Shown here: piece after piece, positions 21,285 through 31,173 of the stretch
Position numbering within the stretch: position 1 is the stretch's first letter
Layout: the number at the start of each line of letters is the position of its first letter
DNA from: CAJCIT01 sp963771305
GTDB taxonomy: Bacteria; Acidobacteriota; Terriglobia; Bryobacterales; Bryobacteraceae
NCBI GenBank assembly: GCA_963771305.1
Contig: CAVYTS010000034.1
Coordinates: 248,001-312,000, forward strand
Reading direction: 5' to 3'
Length of the DNA: 64,000 nucleotides
Made by a program: the position numbers and the translations under genes
Notes under the pieces: model-generated
The model's input: only the letters and a program-made list of their open reading frames with translations
Told to the model about the DNA's origin: nothing
Database searches by the model: none

Positions 21285-22365
21285 TCATTTGGGACTGGCG
21301 AGGCGACCTTGGGAGGCACCTGGGCGACGTAGTCGACTACCTTTTTCTCGACTCTCCCTTCGCCGGCGCAGAACTGAGCCAGTTTTTTCGCGTTTGTGAG
21401 GTGGGCCTGCACTCTCCAACAAATCGATTCCCAGCTGCAAGATGGTCCCACCCCTGCCCCGCACTGCCACTTGTCCGGCAATTTCCTCGGGCCGCAAATA
21501 ACCAGCGTCGTAAGCGTGTGCATCGCAGAAAACCACGCGAGCGCTAAACACATCTCGCGACTCACAGTAACTTGCAATCGCGCCAAGAGCCTCGCCAAGA
21601 AGATAACGGTCCATAGAACCGGACGTGTCGAGCATCACGCCAAATGTCCGAGCATCGCGGGCAATCGGTTCAGGATAGTATCTGGGCCGGGCTATTTCCG
21701 GTGTGCTGCTCTGTCTCCGGCTTGGCCGGGCATAGGTCCTTCGTTGTTCCACCGGAGGAAAATGATCATCCAGCCAACGAGCTAGTTCGACATCCCACGG
21801 GATAGGCGGTTGAATCAACGCCCTGATCTCCTCGACTAGCCCCGCCGGAAGAAGCCCACGACCACTGTCATGGTGATACAGCAGACCTTGCGATAGACAG
21901 CTTCTATAGAAGGCATCCAGGTCAGTGCCGGTCTGAGAGGCCCACCAGTCGGGGGTTGGGGACTCCAGAATATCTCCGAGCCCAGTGCCTCTAAACGTAC
22001 CCAGGCGGCGGAATCGCCGCAGGTCGGTCACCACCCTGTCACAAACACTTTCTGCGGAGAGTCCCCGTAGTTCAGGATCGTAAAGCATCCCTATCCGCGG
22101 TGGCGCGCCAATCCGCATCTCCGTCAGCCAACCGTTGATCACAAAGTCGCAGGCTATGTTCCAAAAATATGGATCCCGGCCGCCGCATCTTCTGGAATGT
22201 CGCAATGAGACATGGAGCAACTCATGAGCCATGACAAAGCGACACTCGGCTTCGGACAATCCGGCTCCAGGGCTTATGTAGATCTCCTTTGTGACGTCAC
22301 TAACAGAACGACCCACACCGGCTCCGCTGACGAAAAACTGCTGTTGAGGACCACTCGAGTTCGGC
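21285..22365 (-). pseudogene. DUF2201-type (metallopeptidase-like plus VWA-like) gene, truncated at both ends
   Basis: The preserved part contains an HExxH-like helix (VMAHELLHVSLRH), then RDPYFWNIACDFVINGWL, the linker PWDVELARWLDDHFPP and a VWA-like segment with the metal-site motif MLDTSGSM and GRGGTILQLGIDLLES. These match proteins with the DUF2201 N-terminal putative metallopeptidase and VWA-like domains, normally about 400-470 residues and usually beside a MoxR-type ATPase, which is absent here. The usual first 70 or so residues are missing, replaced from about 22365 by part of another gene, and the last VWA strand after LLESA is replaced by unrelated basic sequence. The gene is very likely dead or altered. 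Confidence 0.7.
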
Positions 22366-22539
22366 GGCGATGGTTGCGTCTCCGATGCTGCCAGTCTGAG
22401 ACCATCCAAACGCGTAGGGGATGCCGTTGGAGGCTACATCACAACAAAAACCCAGGGGCCCGGTCCCTGAAACAATTGTTGCGGCCTGAAGGGCGGCCAG
22501 CGGGAGTGTGCCGAGAAGAACCCACCAAACCAGATGCAT
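22366..22539 (-). pseudogene. 5' fragment of a secreted protein gene
   Basis: ATG at 22539 gives a good signal peptide (MHLVWWVLLGTLPLAALQA) followed by ATIVSGTGPLGFCCDVASNG and AFGWSQTGSIGDATIAAEL, a pattern seen at the start of secreted (often PEP-CTERM-type) acidobacterial proteins. The match stops at about 22366 where the DUF2201 fragment begins in another frame. This is the 5' piece of a gene cut by the rearrangement. Confidence 0.55.
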
Positions 22540-22776
22540 TGCAGCCTCCCCGGCAACTGCCGACATAGTGGGGCGACTCCTTGTCGCTGTGTGCTCAGTT
22601 TGTCTGAAGCGCGGCTAGCGTGTACACCCAAGGATCGAGCGTTTCAACATATTTCGCTTACATGTGTCCCGTCGGCTAAGTTTCGGCGGCCTCAGCGTCT
22701 CGGGCTTTTCCTTTTGAGGATGCTTCTGCAGGAGGGCTTCGCGGCGAGTAGGCTGGTCTCAGGGGATGGGTTTCGA

Positions 22777-23547
22777 ATGTCACTGATACAAACTAAGGAT
22801 TCCGGAAACGTCGCGACCATTGCGTTTGACAATTACGCGAAGCGGAATGCACTGAGTGCGGCTCTCATTGCGGAAACGATTGCCGCGCTCGATCAGTTCG
22901 AAGCCAAGGGTGTTCGGGCGGTGGTCCTGCGCTCGTCGCGCAGCGACGATGTTTGGTCAGCCGGCCACGACGTCGACGAATTGCCCAAGGCCGACATTGA
23001 TCCGCTGCCCTACAGCGATCCGTTACAGCAGTTGCTGCGCTCGGTCAAATCTTTTCCCGCTCCGGTGATCGGCATGGTGCACGGCTCGGTGTGGGGAGGC
23101 GCGTGCGATCTGGTGATGAGCTGCGACCTGGTCTACGGCGATGAGACGTGCACGTTTGCGATCACGCCGGCCAAACTCGGACTGCCTTACAACGCCGCGG
23201 GCCTGCTGAACTTCCTGAGCCGCGTGCCGCTGGCCATCGCCAAGGAGATGTTCTTCACGGCGGAACCTATTTCGGCACAGCGCGCGGAGCGGGTGAACAT
23301 CATCAACCTGCTGGTGCCGCAGGCCGATTTGGAGGCGCGTGTGTATGCGCTGGCCGAGACCATCGCTACCCGTTCACCACACGCGATCAGGGCGGCCAAG
23401 GAAGCGATGCATGTCATGAGCGAGGCCATTGCGATAAACCCCAGCACGTATGAGCGGCTACAGGGGCTGCGGCGCGACGTTTACTTTGGTCCAGACTACC
23501 GGGAAGGAATTCAAGCCTTTGTGGAGAAACGCCCAGCCAAGTTTTGA
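22777..23547 (+). CDS. scpB: Methylmalonyl-CoA decarboxylase (enoyl-CoA hydratase family)
   Basis: 256 residues, close to the E. coli ScpB length. Crotonase-fold landmarks specific to this subgroup are present: SAGHDVDELPK, then VHGSVWGGACDLVMSCDLV, ITPAKLGLPYNAAG and the ending ERLQGLRRDVYFGPDYREG with FVEKRPAKF. The reaction is (R)-methylmalonyl-CoA to propionyl-CoA plus carbon dioxide. The ATG at 22777 gives the usual N-terminus; the longer frame from 22534 has no similarity. It is a single gene without obvious partners for propionate metabolism. Confidence 0.88.
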   Translation: MSLIQTKDSGNVATIAFDNYAKRNALSAALIAETIAALDQFEAKGVRAVVLRSSRSDDVWSAGHDVDELPKADIDPLPYSDPLQQLLRSVKSFPAPVIGMVHGSVWGGACDLVMSCDLVYGDETCTFAITPAKLGLPYNAAGLLNFLSRVPLAIAKEMFFTAEPISAQRAERVNIINLLVPQADLEARVYALAETIATRSPHAIRAAKEAMHVMSEAIAINPSTYERLQGLRRDVYFGPDYREGIQAFVEKRPAKF

Positions 23548-23587
23548 GGTCCCGACCACGCGTGAGAGCGGGTCCGGTCACGCGCAG

Positions 23588-23685
23588 GGTTGCTCTGAAA
23601 ACGCTGTTTGGCGGGTAAGATGGCTTACCCATCGTTTGGGAGAGCCGGGCGTAGCGCCCGGCGCAGGTCTGGGGACCCGCCCCAC
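23588..23685. repeat. Dispersed intergenic repeat, copy 1
   Basis: About 97 bp, beginning GGTTGCTCTGAAAAC and ending GGGGACCCGCCCCAC. It contains the palindrome GCCGGGCG...CGCCCGGC. The same sequence, with scattered differences, occurs in the same orientation at 62759-62854. No coding role is apparent. Confidence 0.85.
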
Positions 23686-23762
23686 GATCGGTAGGCTGTG
23701 CGAACATTCGAGCGGTTCGCAGTCGTGACCTGACGCCACCAAATTGATATCCTGTGGTCCTG

Positions 23763-24407
23763 ATGTCCGGCCCAGGATCGCCCTCGCCCACCACGCGCAT
23801 GGACACACCGACCAATTCGCCGCCGAGCGAGCCTCGCGCGACCAGCCGCAAAGACAAGGTGAAGCAGGTCGCCTACCTTCAGTTCAAGGAATTCATAGTC
23901 GTATTCCTTTACCTGTGGTTGATTTTTGCGCTGTTCGACGCCCAAAAGGCGATTATCCTGGCCCGGGAGCACCTGGAGTTTGCCGGGTACGGATTCGCCT
24001 TTATCAATGCGATGGCGCTGGCCAAGTTCATGATGATCGCCAGAGAGATGAACCTGGCCGACAACATTTTTAAAGAGAAGCCGCTAATCTACCCAACGCT
24101 GTTCAAGTCCATGGTCTTCGCCATCTTGCTGGTGTGCCTCCGAATTCTCGAGGAAGTGACTGTTCATCTCTTCAAGGGCCATAGCCTCGAGGAGAGCCTC
24201 TCCGCTCTCGGCGACCACAACGCCAAAATCGTGTTTGCCGCGGGCTTAATCATGTTCGTGATGTTGATCCCGTTCTTTGCATTCACGGAACTCAGCCGAC
24301 ATTTCGGAGGGGGCCGGCTGGGCAGGCTGTTTCTGCGTTCGCGCGAAAACTGGCTCGCGGCTGACGCGGCGAAAGACGGCGGCACGTTGCCCTCGCCTGG
24401 GAAGTAA
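23763..24407 (+). CDS. Unknown four-helix membrane protein
   Basis: About 214 residues from ATG 23763; ATG 23799 and GTG 23754 are also possible and no ribosome-binding site decides. A polar Pro/Ser/Thr-rich N-terminus is followed by hydrophobic segments at FIVVFLYLWLIFALF, FAGYGFAFINAMALAKFMMIA, LFKSMVFAILLVCLRIL and VFAAGLIMFVMLIPFFAF. Between the last two is a soluble loop with HLFKGHSLEESLSALGDHN. No family is recognised. Confidence 0.7.
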   Translation: MSGPGSPSPTTRMDTPTNSPPSEPRATSRKDKVKQVAYLQFKEFIVVFLYLWLIFALFDAQKAIILAREHLEFAGYGFAFINAMALAKFMMIAREMNLADNIFKEKPLIYPTLFKSMVFAILLVCLRILEEVTVHLFKGHSLEESLSALGDHNAKIVFAAGLIMFVMLIPFFAFTELSRHFGGGRLGRLFLRSRENWLAADAAKDGGTLPSPGK

Positions 24408-24428
24408 CCACGGCTTATAATCACGCCG

Positions 24429-25730
24429 ATGGGCAGTTCTCGTACCGGGCCGAATCCACTTAGTGTTCAAGGGCTTTCGCCCGATCCCTACCTACGCGTC
24501 CATGCCATCAACGTTTATGTGCGCGATCAGGACCGCAGCGTACGTTTCTACGTCGATCAGCTCGGTTTCAATCTAGTGTTCGATAGCGTTCTCCCGGGGC
24601 GCCAGCGTTGGGTGGCCGTCGCTCCTCCCGAGGGCGGCCCCGCCCTGACGCTTATTGCCGCCAAACCCGGATCGCGGGAGTACAAGCTCATCGGCCGCGC
24701 CACTCAGGTCGTCTTTGTCACCAATGACGTTGCTGCCAAATATCGTGAATGGAGCCAGCGTGGGGTTCGTTTTCGCCATACACCGCGGCTCCGGCGCGTC
24801 CGGTTCAACCGGCCTGATCCGGCGCTTGCCTCCACCTTGACGCCTAGACCGACTCCGCCCATCTGGGGCGGCGTATTCACTCGATTCGAAGACATCGATC
24901 GCAATTCGTTCGCGCTGGTGAGTTTCGACGAAGTCAGCCAGGCGATTGATGCCCAACGCCGCGTTGCGGCCCAGAGACTGGAAGCCGAGCGCCGCGCCAC
25001 CCAGGAGCTCGAAATCGCTATCCAAGTCCAGGCCCGGCTTTTCCCGCAGACCCTGCCTCCACTTAGGACACTGGACTATGCGGGGATCTGTATCCAGGCC
25101 CGTCAGGTGGGCGGCGATTACTACGACTTCCTTCAGCTCGGCCGCGACCGCGTCGGTCTGGTGGTCGGCGACATCGCGGGCAAAGGCATGGCCGCGGCGC
25201 TCTTGATGGCGAATCTGCAGGCGAACCTGCGCAGCCAGTGTGCCATCGCCGTGGAACAGCCGCGCCGTTTCCTGCAATCGGTCAATCAGCTTTTCTTCGA
25301 GAACACCATTGAGAGCGCTTACGCCACTCTCTTCTTCGCCGAATACGACGACGAGGCCGGCGTGTTGCGTTACGCCAACTGCGGCCATCTCTGCGCACTC
25401 CTCCTGCGGCCCGATGACAGCTGTGAGCGGCTCGACTCCACGGCTACCGTGCTGGGCCTCTTCAAGGACTGGGATTGCACGATCGGCGAACATCGCCTGC
25501 ATCCCGGCGATACGCTGGCTCTTTACACCGATGGCGTGACCGAAACGATGAACGAGGCGGGTGAAGACTTCGGCGAACACGGGCTGCTAGCGGCCTTGAA
25601 GCGGCATCGCGCACTCTCGCCAACGTCGATGGTTCGGTCGATCGTGGACGAAGTGCAGCGCTTCAGCACACTGGAACAGCATGACGACATTACATTGATT
25701 GTGGGTAAATGCCGGGCTCATTCCGGATGA
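24429..25730 (+). CDS. VOC (glyoxalase-fold)-PP2C/SpoIIE fusion phosphatase
   Basis: 433 residues. Residues about 20-170 form a VOC/glyoxalase-like domain (HAINVYVRDQDRSVRFYVDQLGFNLVF, then TQVVFVTNDVAAKY). A short helical linker (QRRVAAQRLEAERRATQELEIAIQVQARLFPQ in parts) leads to a SpoIIE-type serine phosphatase domain. Its metal-binding acidic residues are seen in GGDYYDF, GDIAGKGMAAALLM, YTDGVTET and HDDITLIV. SpoIIE-type PP2C enzymes release anti-sigma-antagonist proteins in partner-switching signalling. The VOC domain lacks an obvious complete metal site, so it may act as a ligand sensor; that is inference. Confidence 0.88.
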   Translation: MGSSRTGPNPLSVQGLSPDPYLRVHAINVYVRDQDRSVRFYVDQLGFNLVFDSVLPGRQRWVAVAPPEGGPALTLIAAKPGSREYKLIGRATQVVFVTNDVAAKYREWSQRGVRFRHTPRLRRVRFNRPDPALASTLTPRPTPPIWGGVFTRFEDIDRNSFALVSFDEVSQAIDAQRRVAAQRLEAERRATQELEIAIQVQARLFPQTLPPLRTLDYAGICIQARQVGGDYYDFLQLGRDRVGLVVGDIAGKGMAAALLMANLQANLRSQCAIAVEQPRRFLQSVNQLFFENTIESAYATLFFAEYDDEAGVLRYANCGHLCALLLRPDDSCERLDSTATVLGLFKDWDCTIGEHRLHPGDTLALYTDGVTETMNEAGEDFGEHGLLAALKRHRALSPTSMVRSIVDEVQRFSTLEQHDDITLIVGKCRAHSG

Positions 25731-25779
25731 CGCGGAACGGATATCCGCGTAGCACATAATCCGTGTTACACTTAAACGA

Positions 25780-26022
25780 ATGGATAAGGCTAAACAGAAT
25801 GTGACTCTTGTTGTGGAGGAAGATCTCCTCCTGGCAGCTAGAAAGGTCGCGCTGGATCAGCGCACGAGCGTAAATCAGCTTGTACGCGAATACCTGGTGA
25901 CGTTAATCGAACAGCCCAGCCGGCGCCGACTCGCTAGGGCACGGCTCAAGGACCGATTCGAAAAGGGCTTGGTGGGCGTCGGTAAGCGGAAGTGGACCCG
26001 CGATAGTTTGTATGACCGCTGA
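25780..26022 (+). CDS. Ribbon-helix-helix-type antitoxin
   Basis: 80 residues. The N-terminus KQNVTLVVEEDLLLAARKVALDQRTSVNQLVREYL has the strand-helix-helix pattern of small antitoxins. The C-terminus is basic and would wrap the toxin. It overlaps the PIN gene by 11 bp, typical of a VapBC operon, and probably represses its own promoter. Confidence 0.82.
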   Translation: MDKAKQNVTLVVEEDLLLAARKVALDQRTSVNQLVREYLVTLIEQPSRRRLARARLKDRFEKGLVGVGKRKWTRDSLYDR

Positions 26023-26443
26023 GGAGACTGCCAGTTTCGTCGATACGAACGTGCTGGTGTATGCGTTCGACAGGCGCAGTTCGCCCAAGAAACGCGTCGT
26101 GCAGCAGCTAGTCGACAGGTTGATGGAAACGGACCAGCTGCGTCTCAGCACGCAAGTAATGCAGGAGTTATTCGTAGCCCTGACGAGGAAGGTTGCCCAA
26201 CCTTGTTCTAGCGACGAGGCACTGTCGGTGCTCGACGATCTAGCTGCTTGGCCTGTCACAGTGGTCGACTATGCTGCGATCCAGGCGGCAGTTGGCTTGG
26301 CTGACCAAGCAAAGCTGTCATTTTGGGATGCACTGGTGGTTGTCGCGGCGGCGCGAGCAGGTGCGGGCGTGCTCTACACCGAAGACTTGAACGATGGGCA
26401 GACGATCCTTGGCGTTCGAATCAGCAATCCGTTTGCGGAGTGA
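26012..26443 (+). CDS. PIN-domain toxin (VapC-like)
   Basis: 143 residues, a PIN-fold ribonuclease. The acidic metal-binding residues are in FVDTNVLVYAFD, in TQVMQELFVAL, in SFWDALVVVAAA and in LYTEDLNDGQ. Such toxins cleave RNA and are held inactive by the upstream antitoxin. The gene starts within the antitoxin gene. Confidence 0.88.
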   Translation: MTAEETASFVDTNVLVYAFDRRSSPKKRVVQQLVDRLMETDQLRLSTQVMQELFVALTRKVAQPCSSDEALSVLDDLAAWPVTVVDYAAIQAAVGLADQAKLSFWDALVVVAAARAGAGVLYTEDLNDGQTILGVRISNPFAE

Positions 26444-26583
26444 CTTCAGCTCTAGCGAGTCGCGCGACGACATCCCTGTTTATCGTTGCCAAGTGGCGGG
26501 CTGGGAAGTGAGGAACTAACGCGACCGGGATCGTTCACCCCCAAAGATGAAAGCTGCCCCCCTACCTTTGCTGGCGACAGCCG

Positions 26584-26624
26584 GATGTGGGCATCTGGCG
26601 CGGACGAAGCGTCCGCCCCACATC
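26584..26624. terminator. Long GC-rich hairpin downstream of the phosphorylase gene
   Basis: An outer stem GATGTGGG / CCCACATC encloses an inner stem GCGGAC / GTCCGC. It is placed just after the minus-strand phosphorylase stop and after the plus-strand PIN gene, so it may end transcription from both sides. No U-tract is present. Confidence 0.5.
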
Positions 26625-26638
26625 GTGTCCATATGTCC

Positions 26639-29305
26639 CTACCCGCGAACGCTCATGTCGCTGGAAGTTCCACCGGCTGCCGGGACATAGCACTTCAGCG
26701 TGTAATCCATCACCATGCGGTCGGCGTTGAAACGCCAGCCCAGCGTGCGGATGGTTCGCTTCATGCGCTTGATCCAGCCGCGCGGCAGGCCGTCGCGGTC
26801 GCGCTGGTAATACAGCGGAATCACTTCCTCGCGCAGCACGCGATACAAGTCTTCGCCGTCGCGCGTGTCGTGAACGTCCATGTTGGAATGGGTCCGGCCG
26901 GTGCCGATGGCGAAACCGTTCATGCCGTCGTAGGCCTCCGCCCACCAGCCGTCGAGCACGGAAAGGTTCAGGCCGCCGTTCAGCACCACCTTTTGGCCGC
27001 TGGTGCCCGACGCTTCCAGCGGCCGGCGCGGATTGTTCAGCCAGACATCCACGCCCTGCACGAACAGGCGCCCGACGTTGATGTCGTAGTCTTCGACGAA
27101 CACAAACTTGTCGGCGAACTGCGAATCGCGCATCAGCTCCGCGATCTGCTGCAGCACGCGCTTGCCGGGCTCATCGCGCGGATGGGCCTTGCCGGCGAAC
27201 ACAAACTGCACCGGGCGATTCGGATCGTTCACCATGGAGGCCAGCTTCTCGATATCCGCCAGCAGCAGATTGGCTCGCTTGTACGTGGCGAAGCGGCGGG
27301 CGAAGCCGATCGTCAGCGCGTCCGGACTCAGCACGCGGCTCAGCCGCTGCAGGGTTTCCGGCGCTTCCCCGCGCCGCTCGGCCTGCTCCTTGGCGCGCCG
27401 CCGCACAAATTCCAGCAGCCGCGATTTCAAGCTGAGATGCGTCTCCCACAACTCGCCGTCGTCCACCGTTTCGATGCCTTCCCAGATGCGCGACTCGCCG
27501 CTGTGCTCGTGCCAGCCGATGCCCAGATGACGATCGTAGAGGCGGAACATCTGCGGCGCCAGCCACGAGGGCACGTGCACGCCGTTGGTGATGTGACCGA
27601 TGGGAACCGCGTCTTCCGACTTGCCGGGATAGAGTCCGGTCCACATGGCGCGCGATACTTCGCCGTGCAGACGCGGAAACGGCATTGGCGCGCCGCGAAA
27701 GCCTCAGGCCCAGCACCGTCATGCAGAACTCTTCATGATGATTGCCGGGATTCTCCCGCCCCAGCGCCATGAATCGCTCTTGCGACAGACCCAGCGCCTC
27801 GCGCAATGGGCCCAAGTGTTCTTCGATCAGCCCTGCATTGAAGCGGTCGTGCCCCGCGGGCACGGGCGTGTGGGTGGTGAACGCCACCTCGCGCGCGACT
27901 TGAGGAAGCGCCTGGTCGAAGCTCACGCCCTTCCTCCTCCATGCGGCTGCGAATCGCTTCCAGCACCGCGAATCCGCTGTGCCCTTCGTTCAGGTGCAGA
28001 ACGCCCGGCGTGATCCCCATGGCCTTCAGCGCGCGGAAGCCGCCTACGCCCAGCAGCAATTCCTGGCGGACGCGCACGCGGCCATCGCCGCCATACAAGC
28101 GCGAAGTCAGCTTCGCGATCTTCCGGCGTATTGCCATCCACGTTCGAATCCAGCAGCAGCAGGTCGATGCGTCCCACCTTCACGCGCCAGACTTTCGCCG
28201 CGATGGAAGCGCCGCGGGTCTGGATATGGATGGTAATCGGCTCGCCCTTCTTGCCGATCGCCGGTTCCATGGGGAGTTGAGTCACGTCAGTCGGCAGGTA
28301 TTCTTCGTGCTGCCATCCGCTGCGATCCAGCCGTTGCCGGAAATAACCTTGGCCGTAGAACAGTCCGATGCCCACCAGCGGAATGTCCAGATCGGACGCG
28401 CTCTTGACGTGATCGCCCGCCAGCACGCCCAAGCCGCCCGAATAGATCGGCAAGGATTCGTGCAGGCCGAACTCGGCCGAAAAATAGGCCACCGGCCGCG
28501 GCCGCAACACTCCGGCATGAGTCGCGCCCCAGGTGCGGTCCGACTTGCAGATATTCCTGCTGACGGCGGTACGCGTAATTGATGCGGCCATGCAGCACCA
28601 GTTCTCCCGCGCGGCGCTCCAGCTTCGCCAAAGGGATCTCGGTCAGCAGCGAAATCGGATTGTGATTCAGTTCCCGCCAGCGCACCGGATCCAGGTCGCG
28701 GAACAGGCTGGTGGAATCCTGATCCCAGCTCCACCACAGATTGCGCGCCAGCGCCCACAGCTTCTCCTGCGCCGGCGCGATGAAACGATCGAGCGTGCGG
28801 GCCTCGCTGACGACCGGCGCCACCTGCGCCGCAGCCTCGGTCAGCATCCGGATTTCATCCTCCGGGAAAGTTCTCGCCTTGCACGGTTTGCACCACCAGC
28901 ACGCCCTGCAGCACGCCGCGGTCGATGATGGGGACGCCCAGAAAGGATTGGTAGGAGTCCTCGCCCGCTTCGCTGAAATACTTGAACCGCGGATGGCTCG
29001 CGACCTGCCCCACCGCAACCGGGCGCACCTGTTCGGCGACCAAGCCCGCCAGACCCTCGTGGAGCCCCAGGCGCAGCGTGCCGATACATTCGCTCCGCAA
29101 GCCCACGGTGGCGGCCAGCACCAGGTTGGCGCGGTCCGGTTCCAGCAGATAGACGGAGCAGACATCGGTCTTGAAGCGGGCGGCGATCAACGCGACCACC
29201 TTCATAAGCGTCTCAGCCGGCTTGCCGCTCTCCTCGGCGAGGGTTCCCGATTTCTTCCAGCGTCAATACGTAATTGGCATCCCGTGCTTCGGCGGGTTCA
29301 GGCAT
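26639..29305 (-). pseudogene. GAF-alpha-glucan phosphorylase fusion with six single-base insertions
   Basis: Following the frames from ATG 29305 (AAGGA upstream) recovers a complete protein of about 886 residues. An N-terminal GAF domain (MKVVALIAARFKTDVCSVYLLEPD; GVPIIDRGVLQGVLVVQT) is followed by an alpha-glucan phosphorylase with ARNLWWSWDQDSTSLFRDLDP, RPVAYFSAEFGLHESLPIYSGGLG, GVLHLNEGHSGFAVLE and the PLP-lysine motif GTSGQKVVLNGGLNLSVLDGWW. The enzyme would phosphorolyse glycogen-like glucans to glucose-1-phosphate. The frame moves in the same direction at about 29245, 28864, 28545, 28114, 27929 and 27675, each fixed by removing one base. No other damage is seen between the breaks. Confidence 0.85.
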
Positions 29306-29430
29306 ATCAGTTCCTTGGATTTTGAATTAGCTATTCGGAGACGGGCCGAAGCGCAACGGGGCGGGAAATGCTCCTCCCATGCTAACCAATCGAAGAATTG
29401 CCCTGCTAGACTGTCGCTATTCCAACCAGA

Positions 29431-31173
29431 ATGAGAGGCCGTTTGCGATCCTTCCAGGCATTTGCCCCCACACCTGTTCTCCTGCTTGCGCTGCTGTTCT
29501 TCCCCGCCGCCCTGTCGCACGGGCAGCGCATCGAGGTCACTGTACCCGGCAGCAAGCCGCTGAATGGGCACCTGATCCTAGTGTTCGCGAAGAGTGATAA
29601 GTCTGAACCGCGTATGCAGCTGTCGGAGGACTATCTCTCCGCACAAGGCTTCGGCGTCGACGTTGTGGACTGGGCACCGAGCAGGCCCATCGTTGTGGAT
29701 GCGAAGACCTTCGGCTATCCTCGCCGGTCGCTCATGGACTTGGACCCCGGCGACTATTACGTCCAGGCCGTCTTCAATGTTTATGAGCTATTCCATCTCG
29801 CTTCGGGTGAGAGCGTCTGGCTGCCGCCGGACAAAGGGGAAGGCCAGCACTGGAACCATAAGCCGGGCAACCCCTACAACAAGCCGGCGAAGCTGCATTT
29901 CGATCCGACGTCGCAGGCCGTCATTAAGCTGACGCTCGACCTGGTGGTCCCGCCGATCGAGGGTACGGACAAAGATCCCGCCGTGATGGCCCCGAAAGAT
30001 CCCGGGGCAAAGTGGCTGAAGTACATGCGCTTTCGGAGCGAGAAGTTGAGCCGGTTCTGGGGCCGCGATACGTATCTGGGCGCATGGATTCTTCTGCCGG
30101 ACGGCTTCGAGGAGCATCCGGACGCGAAGTATCCGCTGGTTGTCTATCAGGACCACTACTCGGCCGGATTCCGTCCTGTGCCGTTTGTGACCACGCAGCC
30201 GGATTCCAAATCATCCGCCAACCGCTCAGAGCAAAACGGTTACCGCTTCTTTCAAGATTGGACGGCTGGACGCCTACCGCGTGTCATCCTGATATACGTT
30301 CAGAACGCTAACCCTTACTATGACGATTCGTACGTGGTGGATTCTGCCAACGTCGGCCCGTACGGCTCGGCGATTAATGAAGAGTTGATTCCGGCCATTG
30401 AGCAGAAGTATCGCGGCATCGGCCAAGGTTGGGCGCGCGCCACCTTCGGCGGCTCCACGGGAGGCTGGGAGGCGCTGGCTACCCAGGTCTTCTACCCGGA
30501 CATGTATAACGGCACCTATGCAGCCTGCCCGGATCCGGTCGACTTTCACGCGTATCAAAACATCGATCTATACAAAGACACAAACGCTTTCGTCCGCAAA
30601 GGCGATTTCGCCGAGATCGCCATCGCCGGCGACCGCAAGCCCGACGGCACCATCATCGCGACAGCGGGCGGCGAGTTCGGCTACGAATATGTGCTGGGCA
30701 CGCATGGCCGGTCGACCGAGCAATGGGATATCTGGCAAGCGGTGTTCTCGCCCGCCGCTCCGGACGGCTACCCTGCGGAGATCATCGACCCGGTGACCGG
30801 CAATATCGATAAGACGGTGCTTGCCTATTGGCACGATCATTATGACTTGGCGGCCATCTTGAAGCGCGACTGGCCCACTCTCGGACCGAAACTAGAGGGT
30901 AAGCTGCACCTGGCGGTCGGCGACGGTGATTCCTATTTTCTGAACAATGGCGTCCATCTGCTTCAAACCCAGTTGGAGGCAACCCGCAATCCGCATTCTG
31001 ACGCTACGTTCCAGTACGGGCCTGGCATGCCCCACTGCTATACCGGAGGCCCGGCGGAATACAGCATGCAGCAGAACAACGCGAATTGGGCACAGCGTGT
31101 GCTGCCGCTGATGGTGGAGCACATGCTCGCGACGGCACCCGAGGGGGCGGATATTAAGTCGTGGAGATATTGA
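29431..31173 (+). CDS. Secreted esterase-like alpha/beta hydrolase
   Basis: 580 residues with a signal peptide (TPVLLLALLFFPAALSHGQ). The C-terminal two thirds look like a putative esterase: PLVVYQDHYSAGF, RVILIYVQNANPYYDDSY, the nucleophile elbow FGGSTGGWEA, and late Asp/His candidates in LAVGDGDSYF and GPGMPHCYTGG. The N-terminal 200 residues are beta-rich and typical of secreted acidobacterial proteins of this type. Substrate unknown; feruloyl- or acetyl-ester cleavage would fit the arabinan-degrading gene at 3803 but cannot be shown. Confidence 0.8.
   Translation: MRGRLRSFQAFAPTPVLLLALLFFPAALSHGQRIEVTVPGSKPLNGHLILVFAKSDKSEPRMQLSEDYLSAQGFGVDVVDWAPSRPIVVDAKTFGYPRRSLMDLDPGDYYVQAVFNVYELFHLASGESVWLPPDKGEGQHWNHKPGNPYNKPAKLHFDPTSQAVIKLTLDLVVPPIEGTDKDPAVMAPKDPGAKWLKYMRFRSEKLSRFWGRDTYLGAWILLPDGFEEHPDAKYPLVVYQDHYSAGFRPVPFVTTQPDSKSSANRSEQNGYRFFQDWTAGRLPRVILIYVQNANPYYDDSYVVDSANVGPYGSAINEELIPAIEQKYRGIGQGWARATFGGSTGGWEALATQVFYPDMYNGTYAACPDPVDFHAYQNIDLYKDTNAFVRKGDFAEIAIAGDRKPDGTIIATAGGEFGYEYVLGTHGRSTEQWDIWQAVFSPAAPDGYPAEIIDPVTGNIDKTVLAYWHDHYDLAAILKRDWPTLGPKLEGKLHLAVGDGDSYFLNNGVHLLQTQLEATRNPHSDATFQYGPGMPHCYTGGPAEYSMQQNNANWAQRVLPLMVEHMLATAPEGADIKSWRY

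Noticed and set aside
23414..23857. 147-codon minus-strand frame opposite the end of the decarboxylase gene
   Set aside because: It spans the dispersed repeat and has no homologous look or start signal; a shadow frame.
26486..27772. 428-codon plus-strand frame
   Set aside because: It is opposite the phosphorylase gene; its composition is that of an antisense shadow in GC-rich DNA.
26639..29305. Programmed frameshifting as the explanation of the phosphorylase breaks
   Set aside because: Six separate sites without common slippery sequence or structure; programmed recoding on this scale is not plausible.
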